Shown here: positions 12,200-24,500 of the stretch, piece by piece
Layout of the letters: every line of letters begins with the position of its first letter
How positions within the stretch are numbered: the first letter of the stretch is position 1
Made by a program: the position numbers and the translations under genes
The notes under the pieces: model-generated
The model's input: the letters and a program-made list of their open reading frames with translations, nothing else
Databases searched by the model: none
What the model was told of the DNA's origin: nothing
Assembly: GCA_035048495.1 (NCBI GenBank)
Contig: CM068541.1
Span: 6,641,929 to 6,705,928, forward strand
Length of the DNA stretch: 64,000 nt
Reading direction: 5' to 3'
From: Euptelea pleiosperma
Taxonomy: Eukaryota > Streptophyta > Magnoliopsida > Ranunculales > Eupteleaceae

Positions 12200-12339
12200 G
12201 ATGTGAATTTTCAATGGAAAATTTTGGTGGGGTGCTTTCCATAGTGGGGTACTTCTAAGTTTCAACAATTCGTGGGGGTGCAAATAAAATTTCCCAAAAA
12301 ATAATTACGTCCAGTCGAGCTGTCCAAGTACCGACAATC

Positions 12340-12574
12340 CACAATCGAACTAAACCACTGGAAATACGTGCTCCTAAAGAGTTTTTATGCTTCAAACGAA
12401 GTCGTCATTTGTTGAATTTCATTTCATTTCATTTCGAGTTCATTTCGCTTCTTCGAAAACTTGAAAAAAAGAAGAGAAAAAAAACCCCCACCATTCCGTT
12501 TCCTAACTACATCTCGATCAGATGGTATCCTGAGCGATCTCTAACTGGTCTGACGCTCCGTTCCTGCACCGAAA
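12340..12574 (+). promoter_or_regulatory. PDS5 proximal promoter / 5' UTR
   Basis: This is the only non-repeat DNA directly upstream of the PDS5 start. It has an (atttc)n-like stretch at about 12410-12440 and a pyrimidine/CG-richer leader (12480-12574) typical of plant 5' UTRs. No TATA box stands out, and the transcription start is unknown. That this is the promoter is inferred from position. Confidence 0.4.
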
Positions 12575-15500
12575 ATGGCGCAAAAGCTTCAACAGCAGCT
12601 CAGAGAAGTCGGATCGAAGCTCGAAAGCCCCCCGACTTCGAAAGATGCCCTGATTAGGCTCTTAAAGGTTAGCTTTTCCTCACTTTTCTCTCGTCCGATT
12701 TTTCAAAATCCGTTAAGTTTCTCCGAAAAGTTTAAGTTTTGGGGTTTCTTTTACTTTCCGTTGGAGATTTCTGTTTGTTTGGTATTGATTTGTGTGTTTT
12801 TTTGCTTCGATTCGTTGGTTCTGTCAGAAATTTGCCTTTTTTTGTGTGTGGCTAAAATACCTGGTTTTGTGGATTTTCGGGGAAATTTGGTTAGATTAGG
12901 GTTTGGTTGAAGTGTAATCGTGTTGTTATGGGGAAAAGGTTCTGTTTTGACCACTGCTTTGTGCTCTTTGATGGAGGTTTTTGGTCGTTTTGTGCGGCAA
13001 CGGTGGAGTGTTATTGTGAAAATTGAGCCTTTTCTGGGTGTCGTTAAGTATGACTTCGCGTTATTGGGGGTAGGTCACTCATTTGTGGTTTGGAGTTGCA
13101 CCGTTTTCTCTTGGTTGGGGAGAGATAATTTGTTAAAGGGAGACTAGGTGTAGAAACGACTAAAAAAGATAAATTTGGAAATCTGAGAAGAATATTGACT
13201 ACGGCTGAGGATTCTGTCTGTTGAAGGCCCGTGGGCTTATGAAGATTTTGAAATGATTTTGTCTAGAAACAGGAACACAAAGGATGTAGAACAGTGGCTT
13301 CCTAGAACTGTGCTTTGTCGGTTGAGAATGAGTTGTAGCCCCAGTATAGGTACTGATCACAGTGAATAAATAAGTAACAGTTCCAATGGGGAATATTAGA
13401 GAGTAAAGGTCTCATGATAGTTAACTCGATGCTGCAGAGGATTATTACTGAAACTAGATAGGGCTTGGATATGAGTTCTGCTTGACTTGAACTTATAACT
13501 ATTACAACAGTTAATTAATTAGTGGGAGGGTTTTCTGGAGAAAGAGGAATGGAATCCCACATGGGGTTTTGAATTGTGATCGAGTGTAGCTAGTTTTTTA
13601 TAGCACGGTTGAGTGCAAGTGAGGAAACTAATAGTCATCCATGTCACACGAGGGGTTTTAAAGAGACATGCAAGCAAGGAAGCACAGGGTTCTCTCCCGA
13701 GTACTAGGGGTGTCAATTTTACCCGTTTAACTGGAACCGAAGATACCGGTTCCGGTTCCACATTTTTGGGAACCGATTAAAAAGTAACCGAAACCGGAAC
13801 CGAACCGACAATAACGGTTCCGGTTCTGAGTAGCCTAATATGGAACCGAAACTGATAAGAACCGGAACCAAACCGATAAGAACCGGTACCAATAAATAAA
13901 TAGTGTAAATATTGTCATATTCTCAAGATTTGGCCCAATATACCTGCAACCGGAACCGGAACCGACATAAATACATAATCGGTTCCGGTTCCGGATCCAT
14001 CACTTTAAGACCCAGAACCGTTAAGGAACTGAACCGATAAAAACCGGAACCGATTGTTCCGGTTCTGGACACCTTAGGAATTGAACCGGAACCGACCCGT
14101 TGACACCCCTACCGAGTACAGGTAGAGGTTCACGCTAGGAAATTTACTCTAATAAGTCACAAAAGAAGAGATGGCAAACTTATTGATGCCTTTTGATTTC
14201 GTGGCAATATGTGAAGGTCCTGCTGTGACATGGGCATAATTTATCTACTCATAAGGATCTGAAGATGAAAATATTGTACAAGGATAACCCACGAGCGACA
14301 AGAAAAAGATTGGGCTCCATTTAAGAAAATAACATGTGAATGTGATTGGTACAAAAAAATGTGAATGTAAGGGCATTCAAGTCTTCCCACATCAAGTCTT
14401 TGCTAGTGTTTGTCATTCTAAGTTGATGGACAGGGAATAGATCCATCAACATAATCAAGTACATTTTTTTTGATAAGTATCAAGTACACTGTTGATAAAG
14501 TAATAATATTCTCACAATGGAGCTCCGAGTCCCATAATCATTCCTGTTTTACTTAGTTGCGGGTATGTTGTTGGCTTAAGCTGCAAGTGTATAATATCAA
14601 GTTGTAACAGGAGAGAACTTCATGGTGCAAGTTACAAGTGTTTGGTACTGGAAGACTCTTTGATAAAGAGGAGCTCTCATTTACAGATAAAGAGTGTGCT
14701 CCTGGGAATCCACCAAAGACCTTTAGATGACACAGGTAGGGAATAAAATCAGTAAATATGTAATGGTTTAAGTTGACTGAAAATGGAAACACTAGAGGTT
14801 GATTAAGGGGACAGTTGAAATGGATGGTGCTTGAATAGCAACAGTGAATGGCACGTCCAGACTCCAGACTATAGCAATAGAATGGGGTTACATGATTTTT
14901 GGCTTCTTTGGGACAATTGTGAGGGTCAAAACAATGAGATTAATTTGATTGGGGTTACAATAATGGAGCTACAACAATTAATTATAGAAAGTGGGTTTAC
15001 TGTGAAGAAGAGATACACATCTTGAAGTGGTAGATGGAACAACAACCTGAAAGAACAGCAGGTATGGGTTCAGAAGTGGTTTTGGATAATGTAAGATGCC
15101 ACAAAGAGCAACCTGGCTCTAATATCATTTTAAGCTCGAGGTATAGTATTTTTCATTTTATGGGGGGTTCTTCTCTGTTTCCAAGTTGCTAAAAAATTAT
15201 CTTAAAATAGATAAGACTGTCAGAAAACAAAGAGAACATTACAACCGTGCTGTTAAGGTCGGAATATAGACATACACGGATATAACAACGAAATGTGCTG
15301 ATAGATGGGCAACAGTGTTAGAGGAGAATTGTATTTGACGTTCATGCCGGTCGGTTGTTCTGCAGAATTTGATGTCCATCTTTCTGTTATCTTTAGTTGA
15401 GAATTGGATATTTATTTATCTTCCAAAATAGTGCTTATTTTTTCAAAGCACCAAGGTTGCATTTGGAAAACCGCAATAAGCCATGGTTTAGCTGTTTTTT

Positions 15501-18500
15501 AGTACTTATTGAAAAACCTATGCTTTTGGTAAAACATAAAAAGCACGTTTTTAAGCAGAAGCCATTTCAAAGCGGCTTCTGTGGGAAGCCTTTCTTAAAA
15601 TAATTCTTTATAAGTTTATCCTGAATTTTTTTTTTGTAATACCAAAGCTACGTTTTTTTTTTGACAAGTATAAACTTTATTGAAGAAAACCGAAGAGCAG
15701 CTCGAAGGCCTACAAGACCGGGTCACCTAACCGGCAAACACTGGAGCGAATCACAAGCAAGAACAAAAGAAGAGAAAAGAAATGAAAAACAAAAACTACC
15801 AACATTTACAAGTTTTTTAAGTGCATTTAACTACTTTTAGGGGTAAAATAGGTATTTGCTAAAAAAAAACACTTTTTTACCAAACACTATAAGAGGGCTT
15901 TTTAAGAAAAGAAGCACTCTTCTTGTACGGTTACCAAACGGTCAAAACAACTTAACTCGAGCACTTTACATATAAGTGCTATTGGGAAGCACTTAAGCAT
16001 TAAGCTTACCCAAACGTAGCCCAAGAGGACATATAAGAGGTGCCCTTAAGGGAAAAAAAATAAAAATCAGGGATGCGATCGTAAACAGCGAGGAAGTAAT
16101 ATGATAATATCAACTCGAAAATTAGCTGAAATGACCTCTCAGGAATTTCCTTCTCTATGGATACGAGGAACCTGAGTAACAGTGCGTTTTGATAATAGTA
16201 AGTCTATTTCTTAGAAGAAGGAAATAAATCTCCATGGAAGGAGAGAATTCTTCTTCATACAATTAATGAATCATCTTTGATCCAACTTTGGGCAGGGAGA
16301 ATTTTAATATCCATTCTAAAACACCAATTTTTTTTATTTTTTTTCTGTTTCTAGAGCTTGAGAGTACCCCGTTGGACTAGCATAAGTGAGGATGGCTGAC
16401 ATCACCATTCCCATTGGATTCCACCATAGCCTGTTGGTGCGGCCCGTATCCGAGAACAGTCGGATCTGAACTACAAACACAAATAACAGCCACAAATCTG
16501 ATAGTAAAAGCAAGAACAGAGGGAAACAATAGGATATTGTGTGTGAACCTGATTCCAATATGGTTCAAAATTCAACTTAAGGAAATACAATCAGATTGGC
16601 TCAATGTAGGAGTAATAAAGTTGAGAACAATGGCAATGTTCGGAGACTTATTATAAAAGAAATCAAGGACAGAAAGGATAAACTTGAACTACTGATGAGA
16701 CCATGTGCAGATTATGTAGCAGTGGGTAGGATGGATGATGGCCCTTGCTCTGATCGAATCGCTGTTAAGAGTGTAAATCGTGGCCAAAGATCTGTGCTCA
16801 AACAGATCCTCACAAACAAGTGATTTGAACCCTAGAAAGGGAGCATTCTCACTAATTTAAGACAGAAAATTCAAAATTGCTAGAATCCAAAAACTGTTGT
16901 ATTGTATGATCATCATATCCTATTTATAGGCAAACCCTAACTACTTTTGGCTGAAGAGTTAGTTATCTTGCCCAAAATAGTCTTCAAATCACATGCTTAT
17001 CATGTGAAGAGGAGTTTTCTCGTCACTAAAATAGGTATGACTCGGGAGAAGCCAAGAACTAATTTGATTGTCTGGGCCAACAGATAGGGTCATGATGCTT
17101 GTGAATGCAAATGTTTTGATTGCCGCCCTAATGAACCTTCTCCCAAAATTTGAGCATGATCGGAGATCACTTGGGTGATCTCTTGCTACCATTAGAATTT
17201 GAACTCAGGACTTCTTTGCTGCATACACCATTCGAATTTGCTATCAGATCGTATGAGGACATTTCTTTGAAAAAGGTGGACACCAATGCTTGTTCAGATA
17301 CTTCCTATTAATCTAAAAGATAACAGCGCTCAAATCTTTTTTGGATCTATTTATTTTTCTTGCATTGGATTTGTGCCAAACACACCGGATAATTGGTGGG
17401 AAAGGGATCTTCCATATGCACTTCTGTCACCTATTTATGCTAAAGATGTCACCACTTACCTTGTAACTTCTCAGGAAATGAAGTACTATTAAAAATCAAC
17501 AAAAATATAAAAAATGACAAAAATCCAAATATTCAGAGTCCAATGGCAATTTCTGTATGTTTTCCATAAAAAGACAATAGGTCATAGGAACAATTCTCCT
17601 TTAAAAAGAAAAAATTGGTCCCCAATAAGGATTTTGCTCCCAAAGCCAGCCAAATGAAAGCAAGCACCCTTGGGGAAGAATCCACATTCCACAAAAAGGA
17701 AATATGTTTTGGACGTTGTTATTCAAACACTTAAAAAGATTTGATTGTGAATTTGCCTTAGTTCAAGGTCCAAACACAAAAGTCATCAGTCTCCCAGTGG
17801 GGGATGAGCGTGGAATCTACATCAGGATAAGAAAATGAAATTTGTCAGATGATCTAATAGAAATACCTTCTGTATTCACAGTCTAGCAATATTATGGGAA
17901 TTTTAATTTGAATACAAACAGAATGCATACTGGGCACTCGTGAAAACATCGAATGTATCCTGTGAATGTAATTGGTTCTGGTGATCAACTAAATCAGCTT
18001 TGGGTAAATCCTTTCCTTGACAATGTGGATGTGAAATCTGTAAAGAGTTTCCAGCCCTGGCCCCTGGCACAGATGGAATGAAGCCGTTTATAGTTTTGAA
18101 CTTGCTGCGTACAATGAAACCTTAAAATCTTAGTTGTTTAAAACTTTAAGTCCGGTCTTTAAATTTCAACTCTGATTATAAATGCTCTTCCATCCCACTG
18201 CTTGGGCTGCTCCTATTTGTTTATCATCAGTATTAATGGAAACTGATACATTTCTGTTTTATTTTATGAATAATGACATATCTCAGTCTTGGTGTTAGCT
18301 GCCAAACACATTCTTGTTTCTTTTCTTATCAGTTTTATGCGGAAGCATTTTTTTTCCTTTTTATATTTACATGAGGAATGCTAAGAAGCAACAGTGAAGG
18401 TGCAGCACACCTTTGCCACCCTGCTAAAAGACCAAACAGTTGACTGGTAACCGGCTCATTCACTTGTGCTTTTTCTTTTCCCTTTTTTTATTCAAGTGTG

Positions 18501-21500
18501 TTGGGAACCATGTCAGCCAGACACCCAGTCAAATTTTTGGTTTTTTGGCAGGGTGGCAAATGTGTGCTGCACTTTCAGCGTTTCTTCCTAAAATTCCTCT
18601 ATTTACATTAGCTTTAGGAGTTAACAATAATCTTATTTGACAAATAAGGGTTATCATTTTTGTTCAATACCTCAGTAGCCACCTAGATTTATAATGTGTT
18701 AATGTTATGTGAGTGTTAACTGCTACGGAGCCATGCCTGGCTATTTAGTGATAGTTTATAAATGTATTCTTTGGACATGCAGCAAGCTGCGACTTGTCTT
18801 TCTGAGTTGGATCAGTTGCCCTCCCCATCAATGTTAGAGTCAATGCAGCCTTGTCTCAATGCAATTGTCAAGCCAGAACTGCTAAAGCATCAAGATAGAG
18901 ATGTCAAGCTTCTAGTGGCAACCTGCATTTGCGAGATAACCCGAATTACTGCACCAGAAGCTCCTTACAGTGACGATGTTTTAAGGGTACATTTCTTCCT
19001 TCACAAAGGTTAATTATATTAAAAATGATTTAGTTTTATTGATATTCTATGCTTTCCATATTTTAAACCATCCTCGTTGAATGGAGTGGATATTTTGCAG
19101 GACATTTTCCACTTGATTGTAGGCACCTTTCGTGGATTAGGCGATATCAATGGTCCATCATTTGGAAGGAGAGTCGTTATCTTGGAGACTCTTGCAAGAT
19201 ATAGGTCATGTGTTGTGATGTTGGATCTTGAATGTGATGAACTAGTGAACGAAATGTTCAGCACATTTTTGGCTGTTGCCAGGTATTTTTGGTTTTGTAT
19301 TTTTTTTCTTCAAATTTTATACTTATATTCAAGATTTGCTTCTATTAATATCAAGATTGTCATTATTGACTGAAAAATGATTTTCTAACTTTTTAAAGCT
19401 AAATAATCCTGCATACCTCTATTTGCATCTGAATATGGTGATTCTTCTAAGAATCTTTGCTGATTGCTGCACATATGTAAAAATACTGTCAGTGACAAAC
19501 AAGGGGAGGAGATTCTTTTTTCTTTTCCTTTTTTGTGACAAATGTTGTGGTTGTGTTAATTTATAACTATGAAACAAGGACCTGGCACTTTTATGGTTTT
19601 TTGCCGCGTCGGACATGTCGATGCGTTTCGACACATCCTAACACATACACCAGTGTCACCTTTTATTTTAATGATTTTTGTTTTGTTTTGTTTTTTTTTT
19701 TTTAATAAAATAGATGATTTCTAAAAGAGGGCTGGTATGTTCCATCCTCCATATAGTACTTTGTTAAGTTAAACACAACTATAGTTGTTTGATAGTCTTC
19801 CTTCTTATAAATCTACTTATAATTATTATGTTATTGGATAGCTCCATGGCGTATGGAAATGTTTCCATTCTTTCCTTTTGTTAAAAAAGAACTTTTGATG
19901 TAAATATAACTAAAATTTTATCTTATAATACACGAGTATGGACCTGCCTGCCGTCAAGTTTCTTAAAGGCACTGTTTCAGACACCTCGTATCTATGTCAG
20001 ACACCAACACGTGTCTCTGTCATTGTTACATAGATTAAATATGGAACAATTTACTAATAAAAAATAAAAATTTAACAACGAAAAATATGCAAGAGATTAG
20101 GGGATGGAGTTCCCTATATAAAAACAAGAGGAGGAGATAGTAAAGTCTTAGAGAAGAAAGGTCACCCAAGGCCAATGAAATTACTTATTCCTTGCATTTT
20201 TTTGCCTCCGGTTGGATTGTGCTATCTCACACAGTTGCATTGTTAAAGAGTAGGGCATGGACTAACTTGGGATCCTTGTACTTTATATTGAGGACTATAA
20301 AATGTTAAACCAGCTCTTTTTGATTGGTGAAATGTTAAACTAATTCACAGCCATTGTATGACAATACTGAAAAGCATAATACTGACGCATATTGGAATAT
20401 AGTTAGAGTTCGATTCTTCAACAAGCTGTTGTTACTACTTAATGGAAACTTCAGATGCATGCAACTGTGACTAAAACATGCTTTGGAAATGGACTGGGGC
20501 TTCTTGTATTGCTAAAATGCATGCCTTTTTCTGTGTTTTGCACTCAAAATCCTCTTGCCTAACCAGTCTCTGTGTACAGAACTCTAGAACAACTCCAAGA
20601 TGTATTGCTTGCATTTGTGACCTATGTGGTGGGAATTGCTTGTCAGATGTCATACATATCACTTAGGCATGGCATGGTCATTGCGTTTACGTTGTAGTAC
20701 TGAAGGCTTAATTTTCACAGCTGTTAGAGAAGAGCCATAAAACATTTTGATGTAGGACATTTAACCAATACTCCCCAAAAGCCGCGACTGTTGGTAGCGT
20801 GAGATTAAATTCCTTTATCTCATAGCCCATGATCCAGGCCTTCGGTCGAACCCTCCTTCGTGGGTCCCATTTTACATGGGCCATCCCACCCCGAGTGTGC
20901 CCCATTTACGCAGGCTGCCCCACTCGAGTCCAGTGTGAAAATGCCCCCGCATTAATCACCTCCGGTGAGGAGTCTCAAACACGAGACCTCCCGCTCTGAT
21001 ACCACTTTGATGTAGGACATTTAACCAATACTCCCCAAAAGCCGCGACTGTTGGTAGCGTGAGATTAAATTCTTTTATCTCATAGTCCATGATCTAGGCC
21101 CTCGGTCGAACCCTCCTTCGTGGGTCCCATTTCACATGGGCCATCCCACCCTGAGTGTGTTCCATATACGCAGGCTGCCCCACTCGAGCTCGGTGCGAAA
21201 ATGCCCCTGCATTACATTCTAGATTTAATTGTAAACTATGTTAAAGTCTTACGTGCCAGGATGAGAAGTATTTTGAATATTGAGAGTATCTTCGTCTATT
21301 ATTTTATTTTTTCCAGCAAATTCAGCAATCGCTGTTGTGATGTCTTCACTGTTCTTATTAATCTTTTTCATACATGCAGTGATGGTCATCCGGAAAGTGT
21401 TCTAACATCAATGCAGACAATCATGGTACTTCTCTTAGAAGAGAGTGAGGATGTTCAGGAGAAACTGTTAGTTACTTTATTGTCTGTTTTAGGCCGGGAA

Positions 21501-24500
21501 AAAAGTGTGAGTCCCTGTTCTCTATGCTGAGAGTTGCCCTTTTCCTTTGCTCCTTGGTTACTTGGAATGTCACTGCCATAAATTCGTATTTCTGTTGCTG
21601 TCATGTTCAAGACTTTACTTTCATGCAACTTTTTTTACAGAGTTGATTTTGTGGAATTTGTGACGCTAGGATGTTTCTATGGCTGCACGGAGGCTTGCTA
21701 TGAATGTTCTAGAACATTGTGCAGGAAAACTTGAACCTTGCATAAAGCAATTTCTTATATCGTTAATGTCAGGAGATGAAAGTTCTCTGAATAGCCGACT
21801 TGAATATCATGAAGTCATCTATGACATCTATCGTTGTGCTCCTCAGATCCTCTCTGGAATCATCCCATACCTTACAGGAGAACTATTGGTAAAAGCGCCT
21901 TCACTAATTTGTCACTTTTGTATTCCTTTTCTACTCAGTTACTGTTCTATGAATTTGGATGCTTCCTATTAAGTAACATTTGAATTAGGAAATTATTTAT
22001 ATTATATGGATGTTTCTAGGAGTTTCTTATTTCGCTTATTGGTGGTTGCAACCTGATTCTGTGATGTAACTATTTAGATCACTTTTTCACATCTATGAAT
22101 ATTTTGTTGGCCAACTTTTGTTGTTTTGCAATGATAAACGGATTTATCTTCTATATTTCTTTAAAATAAAAGTAACGTAATCTTAAATCTTTTTTCCACT
22201 GGAGTTTTCAAGAAGTTTGATGAAAAGGTTCTCACTTCCCAAATTTCAACTTCTGCAGACAGATCAGTTAGGTACTCGCCTGAAAGCGGTGAAGTTACTA
22301 GGGGACCTGTTTGCTCTACCAGATAGTGCTATCTCTGAAGCATTTCAGCCGTTATTCGCTGAGTTTTTGAAGAGGTTGACTGATAGGGTAGCAGAGGTTC
22401 GAATGTCTGTCGTTGAATACGTCAAGAGCTGTCTGCTGTCAAATCCTAGCAGAGCAGAAGCTCCTCAAATCATCGGTACGGACGGCTGCTAAGTTGTTTT
22501 ACTTTTTTTTTTGAGTTATGGGAAGGATAGGCAGTGTAAGGTACTTCTATTGACCTTGAGTTGGCTGAACATTTTCCAGGTGCCCTTTGTGACCGGTTAT
22601 TAGACTATGATGAAAATGTTCGGAAACAAGTTGTGGCTGCAATTTGTGACGTGGCTTGTCATAACTTGAAATCCATTCCGGTTGAAACTGCAAGACTTGT
22701 TGCAGAGCGCCTTCGAGACAAATCTGTATATCCTCATCTCTCTCTCTCTCACTCTCTCTGCTTATTTGGTTTTTTTTTTTTTTTTTTTATACGTCTGATC
22801 ACAATGTTCTGACAATTTCGTTTTCAAACTTCCAGCTACTTGTTAAAAAATATACTATGGAGAGGCTAGCTGAGATATACAGACTTTATTGCTCGAAGTG
22901 TTCGGATGGCTCTATTGGTTCCAATGAGTTTGATTGGATCCCTGGGAAGATATTGAGATGTTTTTATGACAAAGATTTCAGGTAAGAATTGAATTGTGCA
23001 ACTTTCATGGGATTAGCTATTTTGGTTGATGCTGCATAATATCTTGGTCATTAAGTGGGGAAAAACTGCATGGGTATGCATTGCCTTGTGATGTTCTGAT
23101 TATAGTATGGAGTGATGTCGTCATCATCATAACTCATTTTGTTTGTATTAGTGATATTTGTTGTAGTTGAAGAGTTAGTAAATGCTTAGTTGAGGAACTG
23201 TGGAGCAGTTTTAAAAGGCAGAATGCAATTCAGCTGCTACCACCTTGAGAAGTTGAGGTGTAAGCCTCACATTCTTGAGTCATTTGATGTTGAAAAATGT
23301 AAATAAGAACAATTCCACAAATTCAGAACAAAAATAAGTTACGGAAAATGAATATTTTATTACCTATAAAAAAAATAAAGAGAGTATTTTAATTAGCAAT
23401 ACTGTCAAAAGTATTTTTTTCACATAAAATTAAGCCCCATGTATGTTACCAGAAGACGATTTGTTGGACTTTTAAATTAGATTTAACTGGCTTCCATCTG
23501 GCAATGTTCCAATGCATTAGGACTCTAGAGTCCTTTTCTGAGGCGTTTGGTTGCAATGATAACTCTTCAGAATGGAGTTAGTGGGGGGTGTAAAAGTTGA
23601 CTTTCTTCTCCAAAAAATAAACTGCAAAAATGCATCCTTTTGTTGGAGGATATGCCCTCCAAACCCCCACAAACCCCTGTGAGCCAAACAAGAAAAAAAC
23701 TCTTATGATATATAATTTATTTTGATTTTAGAATAGACTTATGGCTGCAACAAAACACTGCTGACTACTTCTGGTTGTTTGGCTACTGCCAAGGAGGCAA
23801 AAAGAAAAAGAAGTTTTTGCCTTTGTGGAAGAATCTGTCATAAGGAAGTTGAGGTTCAACTTTGATGCTTGCCCTTGTGTATCCCTGATCCGGTGGGGAT
23901 AAGGTTGATTTGGGGGGCAACATTGAAGGTTCCTTGGGGCTCTTGGGTGAAAAGGCAGTAGAACGGTCGTGAAGATCTTTCACTGTACTAGGCGTGCATC
24001 TTGATTTTGAAAGCGACTCGTTTTATGTCATTTAATGAGACTGCCAATTATTCCCGACAGATTTGAACTTCGTTAATGGTCAAATGAGCTGCAATTTTTA
24101 TTTTTATTTTATATTATATTATTTTGTTTTCTGCTATTCCTCTCTAATTGATGAAGGTAGGAGACTGTCCGCCTTTCTCTGTCAACAAGTAACACGTATG
24201 GTTTGTATTATTTGTAAGAAGAAAGTACAAAGCAAGGACGGGAATTCCTTATGCATAGAGTACATGGATAAGTTAAATACAAATTAGCTGGTTGAGTTCC
24301 CCATATACAATGAGGTTCTACTAATTCTTCCCCTTGCCAAAGAGTTCGCAATAAATTCCCACTTCTCAGTGTGCGAAAATTACTGAGAAAGCTTATAAAA
24401 TTCTGCCCCTATTGTAACACCACAAATCCTGCTGCCGCCTTGAGATTAATCTACCCCTCTTTAGGACTCTTTCAAGCAGGATTTTCTTCTCCGATCTCCT

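Larger units (their letters stand above)
10276..12294. mobile_element. candidate Pack-type element with inverted ends
   Basis: The left end ggaagttttattttgcacccc (10276) is inverted at the right end as ggggtgcaaataaaatttcc (ending 12294). A second inverted block lies inside: aaagcaccccactt near 10395 and gtggggtgctttcc near 12225. The A-rich flanks (aaaaataaaa and caaaaaataa) could be a degenerate target duplication but are too simple to prove it. Inside lies a possible host-gene fragment (11113-11313) and a later hAT insertion (11315-12199). Confidence 0.45.

Noticed and set aside
15090..15135. Primer-site-like ggctctaatatcatttt
   Set aside because: Three or more mismatches to the initiator-Met site and no LTR partner found nearby.
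16330..17500. Possible degenerate LTR region with cagatc/ctctgat words in PDS5 intron 1
   Set aside because: Only weak primer-site-like matches and no paired repeat; left unannotated.
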